Source: JAOUGY01 sp963792365
Lineage (GTDB): Bacteria > Actinomycetota > Acidimicrobiia > Spongiisociales > ZC4RG35
NCBI GenBank assembly: GCA_963792365.1
Contig: CAWBVW010000006.1
Location: forward strand, 186,001 to 250,000
Reading direction: 5' to 3'
Length of the DNA: 64,000 nucleotides
A program made the translations under genes and the position numbers. The notes beneath the pieces are model-generated. The model did not search any database and was not told where the DNA came from. It saw only the letters and a program-made list of their open reading frames with translations. Shown piece after piece: positions 59,798-64,000 of the stretch. Numbering within the stretch: position 1 is the first letter of the stretch; each line of letters opens with the position of its first letter.

Positions 59798-60313
59798 GTG
59801 ACGACGCTGATAGATCCGACCTCTGAACGTCGCCGGGCGGAGCGCCCTAGAACCGCGCGCCTCGACGGACTCGAAGGGACGACGATCGGTCTGCTCGACA
59901 TCTCCAAACCGCGCGGCAACGTATTCCTCGACCGTCTCGAAGAGCTGCTCGAGCTGCGGGGCGCCGAGGTACGGCGCTACTCCAAGCCGACCTTCTCGAA
60001 GCCGGCGCCGGTCGACCTCCGCCACCTGATCTCCACCGAATGCGACGCTGTCATCGAAGCGCTCGCCGATTGAGGGAGTTGCACGTCGTGCAGTGTGCAC
60101 GACATCACCAACATGGAAGAGCGCGGGATCCCGGGTTTGTTCGTCGCCTCCATCGAATTCGAGACCGCCGCATCCGCCCAGGCCGAGGCCCTCGGGTTCG
60201 ATTCCGCCCGCGTCTTCGTCCCGCACCCGATCCAGGACCGGACAGACGACGAGATGGTGCAGCTCGCCGACGGCGCTATCGACGAGATCGTCGATCTGCT
60301 CACCTCGGAATAA
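59798..60313 (+). CDS. UGSC-family selenoprotein (UGA at 60071-60073 read as Sec)
   Basis: Read straight through, the frame encodes 171 residues. From GTG 59798 (GAGAGGA upstream) 91 residues end at ...EALAD; then UGA, then GSCTSCSVHDITNMEERGIP (all in frame) to TAA at 60311-60313. Sec92-Gly93-Ser94-Cys95 is the U-G-S-C motif of the family; Thr-Ser-Cys98 follows. LIDP near the start, TIGLLDISKPRGNVFLDRL, SKPAPVDL, ECDAVIEALAD and VFVPHPI match the family. A perfect stem GTCGTGCA/TGCACGAC with loop GTG (60085-60103) follows the UGA, as a bacterial SECIS should. Function in the family is unknown; likely redox. A gene finder would split it into two fragments. Confidence 0.85.
60085..60103 (+). 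promoter_or_regulatory. SECIS-like hairpin after the in-frame UGA
   Basis: Perfect 8-bp stem GTCGTGCA (60085-60092) and TGCACGAC (60096-60103), loop GTG. The loop begins 19 nt after the UGA and its first base is G. Bacterial SECIS elements have the apical loop about 16-37 nt past the UGA, with G among the first two loop bases; this fits both. Confidence 0.65.
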
Positions 60314-60567
60314 CGTCAGGGACCACCCAACGCCAATCCTCGGCGTGTGCCCCGTCGGCGAAGTGCTCCTCGAAGTAGACACTCGATTCTGGGGCCAGGG
60401 TCTCGGCTTGGCCCACATGGCGCGGTTCGCCGTCCACGAGGGGAACCCCGATCATTGGCGGCTGGGCGGTCGTGGGCTTCATGCTGGCCAGCCTGACGTT
60501 CAGATTCGGTGACGAATGAGCTGACCAGGGTCGGTTGGTGTGCCCTCCAGGGCACAACCGACCCGTG
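60314..60567. other. Gene-poor gap, possible small minus-strand frame
   Basis: No clear gene. A minus-strand frame from about 60479 to 60300 (MKPTTAQPPMIGVPLVDGEP, ending WRWVVPDVIPR) has an ordinary amino-acid mix and would be 59 residues, overlapping the end of the selenoprotein gene by 14 bp. No ribosome site or homologue known to me. A plus-strand frame is also open here. I do not call either. Confidence 0.25.
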
Positions 60568-60963
60568 TCACTGGTAGGTCTCGGATATTCGAGCCCAGGC
60601 GCCGTCCCACGCGGCCTCGGCCGACGAGACGATCGCGCGAAGCGTCACCGCGAACAGCAGGGCCGCTCCGGGGATCACGAGCACGGGTGTCACCGATATA
60701 CCGATCTGCAAGAGTGCGAATGCAACGACGACCCATGCCAGCCGCCGAGAGAGCATCCGCCGGCGCACTCGCGTCTCCTCGGTCCTCGTAGCCACGTGCT
60801 TCAGCCAACGAACGGATGGCGCGGTCTTGATGATCCTGACGCGGCCGGTGTCGTGTCCCGACCCCTCGGTCAGCACCCAGATCTTCGGGGCGGCGAGTTC
60901 GATTCGATAGCGGCCACTCGACCACACGTTGCCGGTCTGTGTCCAGTTCAATCGTCTCACCAT
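60568..60963 (-). CDS. Small membrane protein, function unknown
   Basis: 131 residues. About 75 soluble, basic residues (VRRLNWTQTGNVWSSGRYRI; WLKHVATRTEETRVRRRM), then two hydrophobic segments (AWVVVAFALLQIGISVTPVL; VIPGAALLFAVTLRAIV) and an amphipathic tail with several Trp. ATG 60963 has GAGGA upstream; a TAGGAT lies about 16 nt before it. Sixty-five bp downstream of the toroid gene on the same strand, so may be in one transcript. I do not recognise the family. Confidence 0.6.
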   Translation of the reverse strand: MVRRLNWTQTGNVWSSGRYRIELAAPKIWVLTEGSGHDTGRVRIIKTAPSVRWLKHVATRTEETRVRRRMLSRRLAWVVVAFALLQIGISVTPVLVIPGAALLFAVTLRAIVSSAEAAWDGAWARISETYQ

Positions 60964-61028
60964 CGGATCCTCGCACCGAATCCTATTGAGGACGAAGGCT
61001 TACCGTCGTCGGGTTGGACGGCGCCTCG

Positions 61029-62003
61029 TCAAGACAGCCGGTCGGCGGCCCGGAACACATGAAGAGCGCGGATCGTCACCCAGGGGTTCGTGCGGGTTTT
61101 CCCTCCGGGTCCCCAGTCAGCAAAGGTGCAGTTGCTGCAGATCTCGGTTGCCGTCCGGGCGCGTCTCGTCTCCATTGGGAATCCGCCGTCCGCCGTGCGC
61201 TTGGACGCGAGCAGGTCGAGCGCGCGCCCGGAGCGGGGGTCGTCGAGACGGCCCACGTCGGCCATGAGCTCCAGGACCAGTAGCACGTCGAAGAAACGGA
61301 TCGGGAAGCCGATCTTGCCGGGGGTCGGTCCCCAGTTTGGCACGATCGGGTCGCCGGAGCTGTGGTAGAGCAGATCGTGGTCCAATAGCAGCTCGACGCC
61401 GCGCTCAAGGGATCTCTCCGCGTTTCGGTCGGCCGTGAACCGGACCCACGCCGCCAGCCCGCGCAGACCGAGCACCGTCTCGACGAAGGATGACTGCCGC
61501 GCCTGGGGACGTACGTCACAGTTCCAGCCACCATCCGGCCATTGGAGCTCGACGAGCCGATCCGCAAGCGTCTGCAACCGCTCGTCCATCAAGCCAAGTC
61601 CCAGACTCGCCCAGAGCACGTTGCCCTCCATCGAGGCGCAACGCCGCACCCTCTCCGGCTGTCCCTCGATGTAGCGGGTCCAGTTCGGCTTCAAGAAGGC
61701 CGGTGACAGAATCCAGGCCAACACGAGCGCCTGGACCTGTTCGAGCCGCGGGTCGCCGCCCGGATGTCCCCGTTCCGCGAGCTGTACGAGTGCCCAGTGA
61801 GTCCCCTGCCACTTGCGGTAGGGGTGACGTGGATCCACGAAGCTGCCGTCGATCACCGCCATGCAGTCCGGACTGCTGCGGACCTCGTCGGCCAGGGCAC
61901 GCATCTCGGTGGCGCTCGGATCGGCCCGGTCCAGCACGATCCGCGTCTGATAGCGCACCGCGGGATCGTCCCATGAGCGAAGACGGTCGGCGACTGTCTC
62001 CAT
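61029..62003 (-). CDS. Putative alpha-toroid (prenyltransferase/cyclase-like) protein
   Basis: 324 residues, mostly helical. RLVELQWPDGGWNCDVRPQ resembles the QxxxGxW repeat of squalene/terpene cyclase-type toroids, and a second GGF occurs in KRTADGGFPMET. FVETVLGLRGLAAW and FFDVLLVLELMADVGR look like helix-pair repeats. No DxDD or other cyclase acid motif was seen, so a catalytic cyclase is unlikely; such proteins often have unknown function. Start ATG 62003 with TATGCT 6 nt upstream; a longer frame to 62048 exists. Confidence 0.7.
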   Translation of the reverse strand: METVADRLRSWDDPAVRYQTRIVLDRADPSATEMRALADEVRSSPDCMAVIDGSFVDPRHPYRKWQGTHWALVQLAERGHPGGDPRLEQVQALVLAWILSPAFLKPNWTRYIEGQPERVRRCASMEGNVLWASLGLGLMDERLQTLADRLVELQWPDGGWNCDVRPQARQSSFVETVLGLRGLAAWVRFTADRNAERSLERGVELLLDHDLLYHSSGDPIVPNWGPTPGKIGFPIRFFDVLLVLELMADVGRLDDPRSGRALDLLASKRTADGGFPMETRRARTATEICSNCTFADWGPGGKTRTNPWVTIRALHVFRAADRLS

Positions 62004-62009
62004 GGGCCG

Positions 62010-62015
62010 AGCATA
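62010..62015 (-). promoter_or_regulatory. Leaderless-type -10 (TATGCT) of toroid gene
   Basis: TATGCT, 6 nt, then ATG at 62003 on the minus strand. Confidence 0.5.
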
Positions 62016-62144
62016 GAACACAGCTCTCGATGGTCGTGATGCCCGCATCGGACCCGCTTGGCGGACGACGACCCATGGTGACAGGCCCGAGCAGACCGCA
62101 CGGAAGCTCCCTTGCTCGGCGCCGGCCGATCGGGTACTGCCCTG

Positions 62145-62456
62145 TCAGCAATCGGCCATTGCCGCAAGCGTCCGACAGATCTCCTGCTGGGGGAACGGCA
62201 GTGACCCGATCCGCGAGGCCAGAAAGGTCTTGCGGATCGGCTGGAGATTCTCGAACGACGCAACGCAGGGCACGTCGACGCCGTGAGCTTCGTTGAGAGG
62301 GATCTCGGTAGGAATACCACGAATGGTGCGAGTGACCGGTGCCACAAGGATCCAACTGAGCACGGGAACCACCTCCGACCGGGTCACCACCAGGACGGGC
62401 CTCCGCTTGCCCTCGGCTTCGGCCGACCAGATGTCTCCCTGGTGCGGAATCACCAT
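62145..62456 (-). CDS. mazF: MazF-family toxin
   Basis: 103 residues, PemK/MazF fold endoribonuclease. HQGDIWSAEAEGKRRPVLVVTRSEVV is the N-terminal core with the conserved Arg-Pro; VAPVTRTIRGIPTEIPL, and SFENLQPI-x-K (catalytic-site region) follow. Mature length is typical. Its ATG overlaps the antitoxin gene by 7 nt, the antitoxin being first, as usual for type II modules. Confidence 0.9.
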   Translation of the reverse strand: MVIPHQGDIWSAEAEGKRRPVLVVTRSEVVPVLSWILVAPVTRTIRGIPTEIPLNEAHGVDVPCVASFENLQPIRKTFLASRIGSLPFPQQEICRTLAAMADC

Positions 62457-62698
62457 GGTTCATCGGCGATCATCTGCACGGTTGCCTCATCTGCCCACGC
62501 GACCTCATCGTCGGTCTGAGGATGGTGGGAATAGCCGGCGACGATCGCTTCTGCGGTGCGGCGGCGCCGCGTCTGTTCAATGAGCGTTCGGAGGCCCTGT
62601 CGGACCGCATCCGAACGAGAGTCCACGACGCCCTGGGCGATGAGTTCGTCGATTCGGTCGACGAGTTCCGAGTCGACGCGCGTCACCAGTTGTGTCAT
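62450..62698 (-). CDS. mazE: MazE-like ribbon-helix-helix antitoxin
   Basis: 82 residues from ATG 62698. The N-terminal half is ribbon-helix-helix (TQLVTRVDSELVDRIDEL, DSRSDAVRQGLRTLIEQ), the C-terminal half acidic (TDDEVAWADEATVQMIADEPW), which should wrap the toxin. TATGCT lies 6 nt before the ATG (leaderless). The in-frame ATG at 62728 is less likely. Expected to autorepress together with MazF. Confidence 0.85.
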   Translation of the reverse strand: MTQLVTRVDSELVDRIDELIAQGVVDSRSDAVRQGLRTLIEQTRRRRTAEAIVAGYSHHPQTDDEVAWADEATVQMIADEPW

Positions 62699-62704
62699 AC
62701 GCTG

Positions 62705-62710
62705 AGCATA
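62705..62710 (-). promoter_or_regulatory. Leaderless-type -10 (TATGCT) of mazEF
   Basis: TATGCT, 6 nt, then ATG at 62698 on the minus strand. Identical hexamer and spacing to the toroid gene at 62003. Confidence 0.5.
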
Positions 62711-62956
62711 CCGATACGCAATGCACACGGCGAGATCTTCGCCAACGTCGATGCCCGGCCTCCACGCTCAGGCCACCGACCGAGCAACCGCTGAGTCGCC
62801 GATGCCCGGCGGACGCGTCCCCGACGGGACATTGTCTGCCGACGAGGCTTCCGCTCGGTCATGGCGCTCCAGCAATCGTCGCCGGAGGGGAGATTCACCA
62901 CCAAGAGCCGCATCGGAGCGGTAGATTCGGTCGCAGTCCATCCGAAAGAACCCGTC

Positions 62957-63427
62957 ATGGTCGTCCCCCCGATCCCCCAACACCTCAATGCAGTCACCCC
63001 ATCACTGACCTGCACACCCTGCGCCGACGCCATCGAGTTCTACAAGGAGGCCTTCGGCGCCGAGGAGGTCGCTCCCCGCATGGCCGGGCCGGACGGGGTG
63101 GTCGCACACGCCGAGATCCGCATCGGTGACAGCGTCGTGATGCTCGGCGACGAGTGGCCCGACGGCCCCACCCAGTCTCCGCGCACCCTCGGTGGGTCGA
63201 GTGCCGCGTTGTTCATCTACACCGACGACGTCGATGCTCTCTGGGAGCGGGCGCTCGCCGCCGGGGCCGAGGTGGTATTCCCACTCGAGGTCCAGTTCTA
63301 CGGTGACAAGGGCGGTCGGGTTCGTGACCCGTTCGGTCACACCTGGGGCCTGGCCCAACACGTCGAAACCGTGAGCGACGAGGAGATGGAACGGCGAATG
63401 GCTGCGTTCTATGAGGACCAGTCGTAA
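62957..63427 (+). CDS. VOC-family protein (glyoxalase/PhnB-like)
   Basis: 156 residues. VTPSLTCTPCADAIEFYKEAFGAEEV begins the first beta-alpha-beta-beta-beta unit; HAEIRIGDSVVMLGDE, FIYTDDVDALWERALAAGAEVVFPLEVQFYGDKGGRVRDPFGHTW complete a PhnB-like fold. The metal ligands of true glyoxalases are not all present, so the reaction is unknown. ATG 62957 (GTG 62960 alternative) with a weak AAAGAA; a TAGATT lies about 32 nt upstream, so it has a leader. Confidence 0.82.
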   Translation: MVVPPIPQHLNAVTPSLTCTPCADAIEFYKEAFGAEEVAPRMAGPDGVVAHAEIRIGDSVVMLGDEWPDGPTQSPRTLGGSSAALFIYTDDVDALWERALAAGAEVVFPLEVQFYGDKGGRVRDPFGHTWGLAQHVETVSDEEMERRMAAFYEDQS

Positions 63428-63970
63428 TCGGCACGCGGCCGCCATCGAACCCTCAGCACCCACCCAGGCTGTTCCTGGTGTGAAGGGCAGGAGACCCATC
63501 TGAAGGGCTTGGGCGGTGACGAGTGACGTCAGTAGGCGAACGGGCATGGAGTCCAAGTCTGCGGCCGGCCTTGGAGATCCGTCACGACGCGGCCCGAGAG
63601 ACTTGGCACAGTCCAGCTGCCGTTGTCGAGGCTCAGAGATCTCTCAGGCGGAGCCCTCCGGGGTAGTCAGGGAGCCCGTCCCGCCCAGCTCAGCTCCGCG
63701 GAGCGCATCTAGCGATCGGACCTATGTGACACGCACGACGCCTGGAAGGCTCGCCGGGGGTGATGCGGATCTGACGATCGATCCATGGGCCGGGATCGAG
63801 TTGCTCAGGATCGCCGCGTTGCTGCAACCGGAGCCTCGATTCCGTGAAACAGAGACATCAGACTGGCAGGATCAACGACGATACGCACAGCACGGCCCCG
63901 TTGTCCGGGTTGGGCAACGGGGCCGTGTGGAGGTCATCGAGTGCGCCATGCATCATGACGCAGGTGCCTG
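63428..63970. other. 543-bp stretch without a credible gene
   Basis: An open plus-strand frame (63516-63977) encodes a low-complexity, Arg/Ser-rich sequence and runs through a terminator hairpin, so it is not called. The region includes a 12-bp palindrome GCTCCGCGGAGC (63693-63704) and the hairpin at 63891-63927. Nothing else is seen. Confidence 0.6.
63891..63927. terminator. Strong hairpin near the right edge
   Basis: Perfect 13-bp arms CACGGCCCCGTTG (63891-63903) and CAACGGGGCCGTG (63915-63927), 11-nt loop. It lies 43 bp past the possible stop of a minus-strand gene entering from the right (stop at 63971-63973), so it probably terminates that gene. Confidence 0.65.
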
Positions 63971-64000
63971 TCAGTAGGTGATGGTTCCCTTGAAGGCAAG
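63971..64000 (-). CDS. Possible C-terminal end of a gene beyond the window
   Basis: The minus strand reads LAFKGTITY then TGA at 63971-63973, in the last 30 bases. The strong hairpin just downstream supports it as a real gene end. Only nine residues are available, so no product can be named. Confidence 0.3.
   Translation of the reverse strand, partial: LAFKGTITY

Noticed and set aside
63516..63977. 153-residue frame at the right edge
   Set aside because: Low-complexity, no ribosome site or -10, and it runs through a perfect terminator hairpin.

Overview
The window is high-GC DNA with densely packed genes on both strands. ATGA, GTGA and TGATG stop/start overlaps are frequent, as are GTG and TTG starts. 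The gene set points to an actinobacterium (Actinomycetota): the dnaX-ybaB-recR run, the lysC-asd pair, acyl-CoA carboxylase epsilon beside methylmalonyl-CoA epimerase, MurJ paralogues, a SARP-type regulator and a Fe-S-type PurF. No rRNA or taxonomic marker is present. An Acidimicrobiia-like lineage is my guess only. No tRNA, rRNA, CRISPR array or insertion sequence was seen.
Layout. 1-6.6 kb: 3' part of acetyl-CoA synthetase, a lipoprotein, two class III aminotransferases, a broken sensor-kinase-like membrane gene. 6.8-14.8 kb: purF-purM, an ABC ATPase/permease pair, a fused ATPase-permease ABC protein, and a frameshifted secreted NEW3-type gene. 14.9-18.1 kb: acyl-CoA dehydrogenase and acetoacetyl-CoA synthetase. 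18.1-23.6 kb: DUF445, dGTPase with a 5'-nucleotidase, and a second ABC pair. 23.7-30.8 kb: dnaX, a hydrolase, a heterodimeric ABC exporter, ybaB, recR. 31-35.6 kb: a glycosyltransferase and a TRAP transporter. 35.7-45.3 kb: HAD phosphatase, cyclophilin, EVE protein, glpX, thiolase, a photolyase-like protein with an unusual domain order, a membrane metalloprotease, mce, carboxylase epsilon, ilvE. 45.3-52.5 kb: two MurJ-family proteins with a PHP phosphoesterase, a cyclophilin-like protein, lysC-asd. 52.5-55.3 kb: an LspA-like protein, an esterase, a SARP-cNMP regulator. 55.3-60.3 kb: a GntR-controlled cluster ending in a selenoprotein. 60.5-64 kb: small membrane protein, toroid-fold protein, MazEF, a VOC protein, and the edge of a minus-strand gene.
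The most interesting item is 59798-60313. Two reading-frame pieces in the same frame, separated by one UGA, together give a complete UGSC-family protein. The UGA is the U of U-G-S-C and is followed by a SECIS-like hairpin. It ends a cluster of dehydrogenase, cupin, hydratase-like and CxxC proteins with a divergent GntR regulator and a perfect inverted-repeat operator candidate. The second is 40031-41239, where an Fe-S-type photolyase FAD domain comes first and a shortened photolyase alpha/beta domain follows.
Two patterns run across the window. Many genes that start a transcription unit have a TAnnnT hexamer 6-8 nt before the start codon, the expected signature of leaderless transcription. Three intergenic regions carry tandem repeats with a 7-bp period but unrelated unit sequences.
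Metabolically the genes fit an aerobic heterotroph using short-chain acids, amino acids and acyl-CoAs: acetyl- and acetoacetyl-CoA synthetases, thiolase, acyl-CoA dehydrogenase, methylmalonyl-CoA epimerase, ornithine and omega-aminotransferases, and TRAP uptake of organic acids. Fructose-1,6-bisphosphatase supports gluconeogenesis.
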